Source: Vibrio ouci (lineage in GTDB: Bacteria > Pseudomonadota > Gammaproteobacteria > Enterobacterales > Vibrionaceae). From it: a stretch of 64,000 nt of DNA. The stretch spans positions 34,032-98,031 of the forward strand of contig NZ_SATR01000017.1 of assembly GCF_004551525.1 (NCBI RefSeq), given 5' to 3'. Position 1 is the stretch's first letter. Every line of letters starts with the position of its first letter. Position numbers and translations under genes: made by a program. The notes beneath the pieces are model-generated. The model made no database searches. It was not told the DNA's origin and saw only the letters and a program-made list of their open reading frames with translations. This document shows positions 36,967-44,026 of this stretch, one piece after another.

Positions 36967-37001
36967 AAGCGGAATAAGGCGTTATTCCGCTTGGGTTTTT
37001 T
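36967..37001 (+). terminator. Strong hairpin with T-run on the plus strand between gor and the GST-like gene
   Basis: AAGCGGAATAA (36967-36977), GGCG loop, TTATTCCGCTT (36982-36992), then GGGTTTTTT. The T-run is on the plus strand, where no gene lies upstream. It may end an unseen plus-strand RNA or act imperfectly as the terminator of the minus-strand gene at 37025. Confidence 0.5.
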
Positions 37002-37024
37002 AATGATCTGGACGAGAAGGGCGA

Positions 37025-37723
37025 TTAGCCGCAGCAGCTTGATGAGCCGCAGCCAGTGTTCGCTTGTACGTCTTTACCGTCGGCTAGGTAGGTGTTAGAG
37101 AGGTAAAAATCGCTAAACAGTTGAACGAAGTCTTCTGAAACGGTTTTTTCAACTAACCCTGACTCTAGGATGTTTTTTTGCCACGCTTGCATGTTTGGTA
37201 AGCCACATAGGAAGTCGTAACCCGAGTGCGCTTTAACAATTGCTGCGCGGTGTAGCAGAGGTAACCATGCCATATCAACATTGCTTAGTTGATCTGATTT
37301 GAAGAATTTCGTCTCGCCAGACAGTTGTTTCTCTGCTTTTTGGAACGCTTTAATCAGCTTCTCTGCACGCTCTTCAAATGTTGCTTTGTCTTTGCTACCC
37401 ATGGTTCCACACTGAGGTAGGTAATGTTTTGAACCTAGGTAGCTCCAAGCGCGGTCAAGTGCACGTTGCTCGTTAGTGACGTCTTGCTCTAGTGGGCCGT
37501 ACTCATCTTCGATGTACTCGATGATCGCATCTGATTCAAACAGCGCAGTACCCGACTCAGTCACCATTACTGGTACTTGACCGTTTGGTGAGATATCTAG
37601 GAACCACTGCGGCTTGTCTTTTAAATTAATGTATTCAATCTCGTATGGGATCTGTTTTGCTTCTAGTGCTGCGGTAACACGTTGGACAAATGGGCAGATT
37701 TTGAAGCTAACTACTTTAAGCAT
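37025..37723 (-). CDS. Glutathione S-transferase family protein with cysteine-rich tail
   Basis: A 232-residue protein. The N-terminal thioredoxin-like domain (about 1-80) has the CPFVQR motif of Cys-type (omega/lambda-like or stringent-starvation-like) GSTs, the cis-Pro region GQVPVMV, and the glutathione-binding ESDAIIEYI. The C-terminal domain is all-helical. The last residues GCGSSSCCG carry three cysteines after a flexible linker, which is unusual for the family. Cys-type GSTs usually act as thiol transferases or deglutathionylases rather than conjugating enzymes. Its closeness to gor fits a glutathione role. Confidence 0.85.
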   Translation of the reverse strand: MLKVVSFKICPFVQRVTAALEAKQIPYEIEYINLKDKPQWFLDISPNGQVPVMVTESGTALFESDAIIEYIEDEYGPLEQDVTNEQRALDRAWSYLGSKHYLPQCGTMGSKDKATFEERAEKLIKAFQKAEKQLSGETKFFKSDQLSNVDMAWLPLLHRAAIVKAHSGYDFLCGLPNMQAWQKNILESGLVEKTVSEDFVQLFSDFYLSNTYLADGKDVQANTGCGSSSCCG

Positions 37724-37818
37724 GATGATGTCTCTCTTTCATATTTTGATGATTTACACCCTTAAGACGCGGGCCAAAAACAAAAGACGAAGCGGAGACG
37801 AAAATTTTTAAAAATAAA

Positions 37819-37853
37819 TAAAAAAAGCGCAACGACATCATCGTTGCGCTTTT
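37819..37853 (-). terminator. Terminator of rlmJ
   Basis: AAAAGCGCAACGA (37823-37835) pairs with TCGTTGCGCTTTT (37841-37853); on the minus strand it continues as TTTATTTATTT. It lies just after the rlmJ stop. Confidence 0.9.
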
Positions 37854-37874
37854 AGAGATTGAGAATACTGATGG

Positions 37875-38714
37875 TTACTCAGGGACGATCCAGTCTACTT
37901 TCCAGTGGCCTGTGGCAGGGGCAATCGCTTCTTGCAGGAACGGTAGAATTTCTTTCATCTGACTTTCCAACTTCCACGGCGGGTTAATTACGATCATGCC
38001 TGACGCTGTCATACCGCGCTCGTTGGTATCTGGTGACACGCCTAATTCGATTTGCAGAATCTTGCGAATGTCTAAGCCTTCTAACCCTTCAATCATATCT
38101 TCGATGTCACAACGATTAACTACCGGGTACCAAATTGCGTAGATACCGGTTGCCCAACGTTTATGGCTTTGAGCAATAGCTGTCACTACGTCACGGTACT
38201 CTTTTGCCAATTCGTAAGGTGGATCAATCAGCACAAGACCGCGGCGCTCTTTTGGCGGTAGGCTTGCTTTTAGACGTTGAAAGCCATCTTCTTTGTAGAT
38301 AGACACTTGGCGGTCGCGGTGGAACTCTTGCTCAAGCAGCGGGTGATCGGCAGGGTGCAGTTCAGTCAACACCATGCGATCTTGCGGGCGCAGTTGAGCG
38401 CGGGCCACGCGGGGTGAGCCTGGGTAGTAGCGCAGAGCATCACCGTTATTGAGCGTTTTAATCGACTCAAGGTAGCTTTGAATATCTTGTGGGATATCGG
38501 CTTGATCCCAAATGCGAGCGATACCTTGTTTGTATTCGCCAGTTTTTTCTGACCATTCGTGAGTCAGGTCGTAACGACCAACACCTGAGTGGGTATCGTG
38601 GTAAACAAATGGCTTATCTTTTTGCTTGAGCGCATCCAGAATAAGGCTTTGAACGATATGCTTAACCACGTCGGCGTGGTTACCAGCGTGAAAACTGTGG
38701 CGGTAACTTAACAA
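37875..38714 (-). CDS. rlmJ: 23S rRNA (adenine-2030-N6)-methyltransferase RlmJ
   Basis: A 279-residue methyltransferase that makes m6A2030 in 23S rRNA. The N-terminal SYRHSFHAGNHADVVKHIVQ segment is diagnostic, as is the catalytic DPPYE motif (LIDPPYELAKEY). I chose a TTG start at 38714: it aligns with the first Met of E. coli RlmJ (MLSYRHSFHAG) and has GAGAGAG 5 bases upstream. The longer frame to 38741 would also start with TTG but lacks a site. It diverges from prlC, as in E. coli. Confidence 0.93.
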   Translation of the reverse strand: MLSYRHSFHAGNHADVVKHIVQSLILDALKQKDKPFVYHDTHSGVGRYDLTHEWSEKTGEYKQGIARIWDQADIPQDIQSYLESIKTLNNGDALRYYPGSPRVARAQLRPQDRMVLTELHPADHPLLEQEFHRDRQVSIYKEDGFQRLKASLPPKERRGLVLIDPPYELAKEYRDVVTAIAQSHKRWATGIYAIWYPVVNRCDIEDMIEGLEGLDIRKILQIELGVSPDTNERGMTASGMIVINPPWKLESQMKEILPFLQEAIAPATGHWKVDWIVPE

Positions 38715-38931
38715 AATGACTCTCTCGAAATGGTCTTGCAACCATATTGAAGTTAATACGAACGATTCGCCGATTATATACTCAGTGGCGTTACGATGCT
38801 CGTATTTAGCAACAACTTAGCCGCCGCCTGCTATTGAAAAATGCTCAACGCACCTATATTTAATCTTTAAGATGTTGAATATACTCAATAGACGAACCGT
38901 AGTTCGCTTTGGCTAACAAAAGGAATGATTT

Positions 38932-40974
38932 ATGTCGAATCCACTTCTTAGTTTTACCGATTTGCCCCCGTTTTCACAGATTAAACCAGAACATGTTAAA
39001 CCAGCGGTAGAGCAGGCGATTGCTGACTGTCGAGCTAAAATCGAACAGGTACTTGCTGAGGATATTACCCCAACATGGGAAAGCGTCGTGGCGCCAATCG
39101 AAGAGGTGGATGACCGCTTAAGTCGTATTTGGTCTCCCGTGAGCCACATGAACTCTGTGGTCAACAGTGATGAACTACGTGACGCTTACGAAAGTTGTCT
39201 GCCGCTATTGTCTGAGTACGGTACTTGGGTTGGCCAACATAAAGGTCTGTTTGAAGCGTATAAAGCGCTAAAAGCGGACGAGAGCTTTGCAGCACTTTCT
39301 CAAGCGCAAAAGAAAACCATCACTGATTCGCTACGTGATTTTGAATTGTCAGGCATTGGCCTACCTGCTGATGAGCAGCACCGTTACGGTGAGATCAGCA
39401 AGCGTATGTCAGAGCTAGGCTCTAAGTTCTCGAACAATGTGCTTGATGCGACTATGGGTTGGAACAAGCATGTGACCGATGAAGCCGACTTGGCGGGTAT
39501 GCCTGAGTCGGCATTGGCGGCAGCGAAAGCGGCGGCTGAGTCTAAAGAGCTAGAAGGTTACTTGCTGACACTTGATATCCCATCTTACCTGCCAGTGATG
39601 ACGTACTGTGATAACCAAGAGCTGCGTAAAGAGTTGTACGAAGCGTACGTAACTCGCGCGTCTGATCGTGGCCCTAAAGCGGGTGAGTGGGACAACACAG
39701 AGATCATCAACGAGCAGCTAAAACTGCGTTGCGAGATTGCGCGTATGCTCGGCTTTAACACTTATAGCGAAAAGTCTCTGGCAACCAAGATGGCAGAAAA
39801 CCCTTCACAGGTGCTGGGTTTCTTGAACGATTTAGCCAACAAAGCAAAACCTCAAGGTGAACGCGAAGTGGAAGAGCTGCGCCAATTTGCTAAAGCAGAG
39901 TTTGGCGTTGAAGCGCTTAACCTGTGGGATATTGCTTATTACAGCGAGAAGCAAAAACAGCACCTATTCCAAATTTCAGACGAAGAGCTGCGTCCTTACT
40001 TCCCTGAAGCGAAAGCGGTAAGTGGTCTGTTTGAAGTACTTAAGCGCGTATTTGGTATGACAGTTCAAGAGCGTGAAGGTGTGGATACTTGGCATGAGTC
40101 AGTACGTTTCTTTGATATCTTCGATGCGGATAACAACCTACGTGGTAGCTTCTATCTAGATTTGTACGCACGTGAACATAAGCGTGGCGGCGCTTGGATG
40201 GATGAGTGTCGAGTTCGCCGTATTAATGAATCTGGTGAGCTGCAATCACCAGTCGCGTACCTAACGTGTAACTTTAACCGTCCAGTCGGTGGCAAGCCGG
40301 CGCTATTTACTCACGATGAGGTAGTCACGCTGTTCCACGAATTTGGTCATGGTATTCACCACATGCTGACTCAAGTTGAGGCGGGTGCGGTATCAGGTAT
40401 CAACGGTGTGCCGTGGGATGCGGTAGAGCTACCAAGTCAGTTCCTAGAAAACTGGTGTTGGGAAGAACAAGCGCTGGCGTTTATTTCTGGTCACTTTGAA
40501 ACGGGTCAAGCATTGCCAAAAGAGATGCTAGAAAAAATGCTGGCAGCGAAGAACTTCCAGTCAGCGATGTTTATTTTGCGTCAGCTAGAATTTGGTTTGT
40601 TTGATTTCACGCTCCACACTGAGTTTGATCCAGAAGTGGGCCCTCGCGTATTAGAAACGCTGGCGGAAGTGAAATCGAAAGTAGCCGTACTGCCAAGCTT
40701 GGAGTGGAACCGCTTCTCACACAGCTTTAGCCATATCTTTGCTGGTGGCTACAGCGCTGGTTACTACAGCTACTTGTGGGCTGAAGTGTTGTCATCGGAT
40801 GCGTTCTCTCGCTTTGAAGAAGAAGGCATTTTCAACACCGAAACGGGTCAAAGCTTCCTTAATAACATCCTAGAGATGGGTGGCAGTGAAGAGCCGATGG
40901 AGCTGTTTAAACGCTTCCGCGGTCGTGAGCCACAAATTGATGCTTTGCTGCGTCATTCAGGAATTAGCGCTTAA
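38932..40974 (+). CDS. prlC: Oligopeptidase A
   Basis: A 680-residue M3 zinc metallopeptidase that degrades signal peptides and other short peptides in the cytosol. The zinc motif is HEFGHGIHH, with the downstream Glu ligand in the NWCWEEQAL region. The length matches E. coli PrlC. AAAGGA lies before the ATG. It is alone in its transcript; a strong terminator follows. Confidence 0.97.
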   Translation: MSNPLLSFTDLPPFSQIKPEHVKPAVEQAIADCRAKIEQVLAEDITPTWESVVAPIEEVDDRLSRIWSPVSHMNSVVNSDELRDAYESCLPLLSEYGTWVGQHKGLFEAYKALKADESFAALSQAQKKTITDSLRDFELSGIGLPADEQHRYGEISKRMSELGSKFSNNVLDATMGWNKHVTDEADLAGMPESALAAAKAAAESKELEGYLLTLDIPSYLPVMTYCDNQELRKELYEAYVTRASDRGPKAGEWDNTEIINEQLKLRCEIARMLGFNTYSEKSLATKMAENPSQVLGFLNDLANKAKPQGEREVEELRQFAKAEFGVEALNLWDIAYYSEKQKQHLFQISDEELRPYFPEAKAVSGLFEVLKRVFGMTVQEREGVDTWHESVRFFDIFDADNNLRGSFYLDLYAREHKRGGAWMDECRVRRINESGELQSPVAYLTCNFNRPVGGKPALFTHDEVVTLFHEFGHGIHHMLTQVEAGAVSGINGVPWDAVELPSQFLENWCWEEQALAFISGHFETGQALPKEMLEKMLAAKNFQSAMFILRQLEFGLFDFTLHTEFDPEVGPRVLETLAEVKSKVAVLPSLEWNRFSHSFSHIFAGGYSAGYYSYLWAEVLSSDAFSRFEEEGIFNTETGQSFLNNILEMGGSEEPMELFKRFRGREPQIDALLRHSGISA

Positions 40975-40997
40975 TTCCTTTTTGAGAAATAAACAAA

Positions 40998-41033
40998 ACG
41001 CCTCTGACTTGATGAGTCAGGGGCGTTTTTTTA
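40998..41033 (+). terminator. Terminator of prlC
   Basis: ACGCCTCTGACT (40998-41009) pairs with AGTCAGGGGCGT (41015-41026) with one G-U pair, then seven Ts. Confidence 0.92.
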
Positions 41034-41070
41034 TTGATATGATAATCAGCGCCGCATGCAAGGAGGTAAT

Positions 41071-41283
41071 ATGCTGAAACTAGGTAAGATGTTGATATTG
41101 AGCGTACTGCTAGGTGCGTCTGGTTGTGCTGAGTTAAAGCAAGCGGGGACTGACATTGGTCACGTGACTCGTGATGCCACGACGGCTATCGGCCACGCAA
41201 CACGAGATGCGACCAAAGCGATAGGTCACGCCTCTCGTGATGCGGTTAACTCGGTCAACGATGATTTAAATAGCGATGGCTAG
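41071..41283 (+). CDS. Small lipoprotein with 11-residue repeats
   Basis: A 70-residue protein with an excellent AAGGAGG ribosome site 4-5 bases before the ATG of MLKLGKML. A lipoprotein signal ends at LLGASGC, so the mature protein starts at that Cys (about residue 19). The rest is three near-copies of an 11-residue unit: DIGHVTRDATT, AIGHATRDATK and AIGHASRDAVN, which suggest a continuous amphipathic helix with one His and one Arg-Asp pair per turn group. Function unknown; it resembles small helical envelope lipoproteins. Its stop overlaps the stop of the convergent DoxX gene by 4 bases (shared CTAG). Confidence 0.72.
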   Translation: MLKLGKMLILSVLLGASGCAELKQAGTDIGHVTRDATTAIGHATRDATKAIGHASRDAVNSVNDDLNSDG

Positions 41284-41735
41284 CGAGCGAACTTAGCCCT
41301 TAGCAGTTTATCGATAGAGAATGGTCCTGGTCCCCATACCACCACGATTAGGATCATTAATCCCCATAATTGGTGGTCAAAGAAGCCTTGCTCCCACAAC
41401 ACAGGATAGGACACCACAGCGATAATATTAAATACAAACAAGATCGCAGCCATTGGTCGTGTTAATAATCCAAACGCCACAAACACAGGCAGAATCAGCT
41501 CTGCCGCGGTACCCATATAAGCGGCTAACTGCCATGGCAAAATCGGGACTTGGTATTCGTACTCAAACAGATAGAGGGTGCTATCCCAAGTGGCAATCTT
41601 AGTCAGCCCCGAATTAAAGAATACCCAGGCAACCCAAAGGCGGCAAAACAGCAGCAATAGAGGAACGAAAGCACTCTGAGTCGCATTGATAATATTGTCG
41701 TAAGTGTTGAGCATATTTTTGATTGAATCAGACAT
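41280..41735 (-). CDS. DoxX-family membrane protein, fourth gene of the MNIO/RiPP operon
   Basis: A 151-residue DoxX protein with four membrane helices. Conserved features are the RLWVAWVFFNSGLTKI first helix, the AAYMGTAAELILPV second helix and the FDHQLWGLMIL loop. DoxX proteins often accompany DUF692/DUF2063/DUF2282 genes and may take part in redox or respiratory handling of the product. It starts 11 bases after the DUF2063 gene, so it is cotranscribed. In the Haemophilus hvf naming this position would be hvfD; the exact role is unknown. Confidence 0.85.
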   Translation of the reverse strand: MSDSIKNMLNTYDNIINATQSAFVPLLLLFCRLWVAWVFFNSGLTKIATWDSTLYLFEYEYQVPILPWQLAAYMGTAAELILPVFVAFGLLTRPMAAILFVFNIIAVVSYPVLWEQGFFDHQLWGLMILIVVVWGPGPFSIDKLLRAKFAR

Positions 41736-41746
41736 GCTTATCCCCC

Positions 41747-42511
41747 TTAATCCGCAAGTGTAAATCCAGCAATCACATTGCTGTCAAAAATCAGATTGAT
41801 GTGTTGTAGTTGTTCTGGCGGTATCTCACCCAGTGTGCAGTCGGAATGTAGGTACTGCAGTAACTCAAACGCATTGCAGTCGAGCTTTTGTGTCCAAACT
41901 TCCCCCTGAGCTGTGCAGCAAATAAAGCCTTGCTCTGCTTGGTGTAATTGCAAGTCGTCAAACTGGTTGTCAGCAATCGCTTTCTGTAGTGAATACACCG
42001 CATAGCAAGATTGGAACAGCACCATGCCCGATAAGAGATGCAGATGAATAGATGTTTGCTGCGTTGGCTCAATCTCAGCAAGCTTGGCGAGTGGTAACAA
42101 TTCACCAGAGAGTGATATTTGCCCCTGTTGCTGCTGCGCTAAATCAATACACCATTCAAATCGCGCTACTTCTGCGGCATACGGGGCCGCTTCGACCACC
42201 GCTGGAAAGTGGCTGTTCGACTCACTGAAATGCTCGCCATAGTGGCTGACATCACCGGAATTCAAAGGGTTGTTGAGTACATGCTGACGGGCCATTTGAT
42301 TAAAGCATTCCTCGCCAACCAGAGCCGACACCATAGGATAGGTCGCAGCTAATACTTCACTAAGGCTAACGACAAAGTTATTGCGATAAATCTGCATTCG
42401 CTCATCAGCCGTGAAGGTATCGCTAGCAATATTGCACGCCTCACCGCTGGCTTGATAGTGCAAGGCAGTGGCAAACGTCTGTTGCAGCTTGGCAAGAGAA
42501 ACATCACTCAT
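41747..42511 (-). CDS. DUF2063 partner protein (BufC/HvfC-like)
   Basis: A 254-residue protein. The N-terminal domain (about 1-105) is the DUF2063 fold, with YRNNFVVSLSEVLAATYPMVSALVGEECF and the FNQMARQHV segment. The C-terminal part (about 150-254) is a small alpha/beta domain that in relatives recognises the precursor peptide. Such proteins assist the DUF692 enzyme, as MbnC does for MbnB. Its ATG overlaps the TGA of the DUF692 gene (ATGA), tying translation of the two, as expected for a 1:1 complex. Confidence 0.88.
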   Translation of the reverse strand: MSDVSLAKLQQTFATALHYQASGEACNIASDTFTADERMQIYRNNFVVSLSEVLAATYPMVSALVGEECFNQMARQHVLNNPLNSGDVSHYGEHFSESNSHFPAVVEAAPYAAEVARFEWCIDLAQQQQGQISLSGELLPLAKLAEIEPTQQTSIHLHLLSGMVLFQSCYAVYSLQKAIADNQFDDLQLHQAEQGFICCTAQGEVWTQKLDCNAFELLQYLHSDCTLGEIPPEQLQHINLIFDSNVIAGFTLAD

Positions 42512-43365
42512 GAGACCTTCCTTTGCTTATCTTGCCAACGTTGCAGTTGCTGGCTGGCTTTGCTTGCCTCGTTTAACAACACTTCTGGTTCAGGGATATC
42601 TAAATCCCACTCAATCAGAGTATGACGCTCACCATACGACTCGAGCCAATATTGATAGAGTTGCCACACTTCATCACTGACCGGGCGGCTGTGGGTATCA
42701 ATCCAGATCTCACCTTGGTCGAGTTGTTTAACGGTAAATCCAGCGAGGTGAATCTCATCCACGGCATATTCAGGGATAGCATTGATGTACTCAACACTAT
42801 CGAAGCCATGGTTAAAGGCGGAAACGTGGATGTTGTTTAAATCGAGTAGCAACCGACACTCGGTGCGTTTTTGTACTTCGGTCAAAAACTCCCACTCTTT
42901 AATGGTCGAGTGATTGAATTTGAGATAGCTAGAAGGGTTTTCAATCAGCAGAGGTCGTTGAATGGCATCTTGAACTTCCTCAACATTGCGACAAAACACC
43001 TTGAGTGCTTCTTCGGTGTAAGGCAGTGGTAATAAATCATTGAAGTAGTGGCCGCCAGTTTGACTCCAACTGAGATGGTCGGAAACCAAAAATGGTTCAA
43101 TATCGTTAATTAGGCTGCGAAGTTGTGTCAGGTGTTGTTGACTCACGCGCTCAACACTACCCAGAGATAAACCAATACCGTGGCAGCTGATTTGATAGTG
43201 GTTAGCCAGTAATTCCAGTTGTTGCCTTGCTTTTGAGTAGGGTTGGAAATAGTTCTCGCTGTGGATCTCTAACCAAGAAAGCGGTGGTTTTTGTGCGACA
43301 AAGTAGTCTAGGTGTGGAGAGCGTAGCCCTACGCCGACTTGGGGATGAAAAGTGGTTGATTTCAC
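42508..43365 (-). CDS. DUF692 multinuclear non-haem iron oxidase (BufB/HvfB/MbnB-like)
   Basis: A TIM-barrel enzyme of about 285 residues. Conserved metal-binding and active-site segments are present: SCHGIGLSLGS, VSDHLSW, LIENPSSYL, LDLNNIHVS, EIHLAGF, IDTHSRPV and IEWD. In characterised relatives two or three irons convert peptide cysteines to oxazolone/thioamide or thiooxazole groups. The GTG start at 43365 has AAGGA 8 bases upstream; an ATG at 43374 directly abuts that site, and a frame runs on to 43434. It follows the precursor gene and overlaps the DUF2063 gene, so all are one operon. Confidence 0.9.
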   Translation of the reverse strand: MKSTTFHPQVGVGLRSPHLDYFVAQKPPLSWLEIHSENYFQPYSKARQQLELLANHYQISCHGIGLSLGSVERVSQQHLTQLRSLINDIEPFLVSDHLSWSQTGGHYFNDLLPLPYTEEALKVFCRNVEEVQDAIQRPLLIENPSSYLKFNHSTIKEWEFLTEVQKRTECRLLLDLNNIHVSAFNHGFDSVEYINAIPEYAVDEIHLAGFTVKQLDQGEIWIDTHSRPVSDEVWQLYQYWLESYGERHTLIEWDLDIPEPEVLLNEASKASQQLQRWQDKQRKVS

Positions 43366-43443
43366 AAACGCCATCCTTGAATAGTGATGGGATGAGACAA
43401 GGCGGTCAGTTGAGCCTAGACCGCCTATAGTCATCGGTAGAAA

Positions 43444-43704
43444 TTATGATGATTGAGTGCTACCGCCCGCCAACTTGCCACATAGGCCTTTAGGTACGAC
43501 AACAAATGCATCCGTTTGGTTATCTTCTTTTGCTGTACCGGCACAAGAACTGGTTTTTGTTGCACAGTCATTTTTGCCAGCTTTTGCCACGCCGTAGCAT
43601 TTTTCTTTTTCGGCTGCGACTGCTGGAGCCGCTGTGAGCACAGCACCACCAAAAGCAATAAGACTTGTAACAGCAGCGGTAACAGCAAGATTAGACTTTT
43701 TCAT
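43444..43704 (-). CDS. DUF2282 precursor peptide (bufferin BufA1-like)
   Basis: An 86-residue protein with a long signal peptide (cleavage near AVAA). The mature part has the DUF2282 pattern: KCYGVAKAGKNDC, SSCAGTA and VVVPKGLCGKLAGG. Its four cysteines are at residues 36, 47, 54 and 75. In related bufferins the two central cysteines are modified by the DUF692 enzyme and the product binds copper in the periplasm. The second in-frame ATG was chosen because GAGGA lies 7 bases upstream; the first ATG (43710) is too close to it. First gene of the operon, with a 322-base upstream region. Confidence 0.87.
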   Translation of the reverse strand: MKKSNLAVTAAVTSLIAFGGAVLTAAPAVAAEKEKCYGVAKAGKNDCATKTSSCAGTAKEDNQTDAFVVVPKGLCGKLAGGSTQSS

Positions 43705-43982
43705 ATTCATTTCCTCAGACTTAATTCCTTTACTTATGTAGGCAAGTGAATCATGTGTGAATTCATCAACTTGCTTAGTTAAAAGGATAGAGAAGGAGGC
43801 GGAAAACTTTCAAAAAAATTATCTTTTCGTTGGTTTTTATTTGTCTTGATTATCTAAGGTGTTGTTTTATAGAGAGAATAATTGTGTGATTTTTTCTGCT
43901 TTTTTTCATTGCTGATGCAGTCATTGTCGGGCTTGCTGCGTAACGGAGGTGTTTCTCGCCTAGCATCTTAAAGTCACTCGGG
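43705..43982. other. Divergent region between the bufA-like gene and uvrD
   Basis: No gene was seen. The stretch is AT-rich on the operon side and should hold the promoter of the DUF2282 operon on the minus strand. No clear sigma-70 or extracytoplasmic-sigma -35/-10 pair could be fixed by eye, and no sigma or anti-sigma gene adjoins. Confidence 0.4.
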
Positions 43983-44012
43983 TATAATGCCTTTTCATGT
44001 ATAGATAAACAG
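43983..44012 (+). promoter_or_regulatory. uvrD promoter with LexA-box-like site
   Basis: A perfect -10 box TATAAT at 43983-43988 is followed by ATGTATAGATAAACAG (43997-44012), which matches the SOS box CTGTATATATATACAG at 13 of 16 positions. The site overlaps the likely start point, as in E. coli uvrD, an SOS gene. The -35 is weak. Confidence 0.55.
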
Positions 44013-44026
44013 TAGCTGAGCCCCGA

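Noticed and set aside
37614..37811. 65-residue plus-strand ORF over the GST-like gene start
   Set aside because: It is antisense to a well-supported gene and has no ribosome site.
43431..43688. Alternative minus-strand frame (85 residues) over the DUF2282 gene
   Set aside because: It is a shadow of the real gene; only the frame ending at 43444 has a signal peptide, ribosome site and the DUF2282 cysteine pattern.
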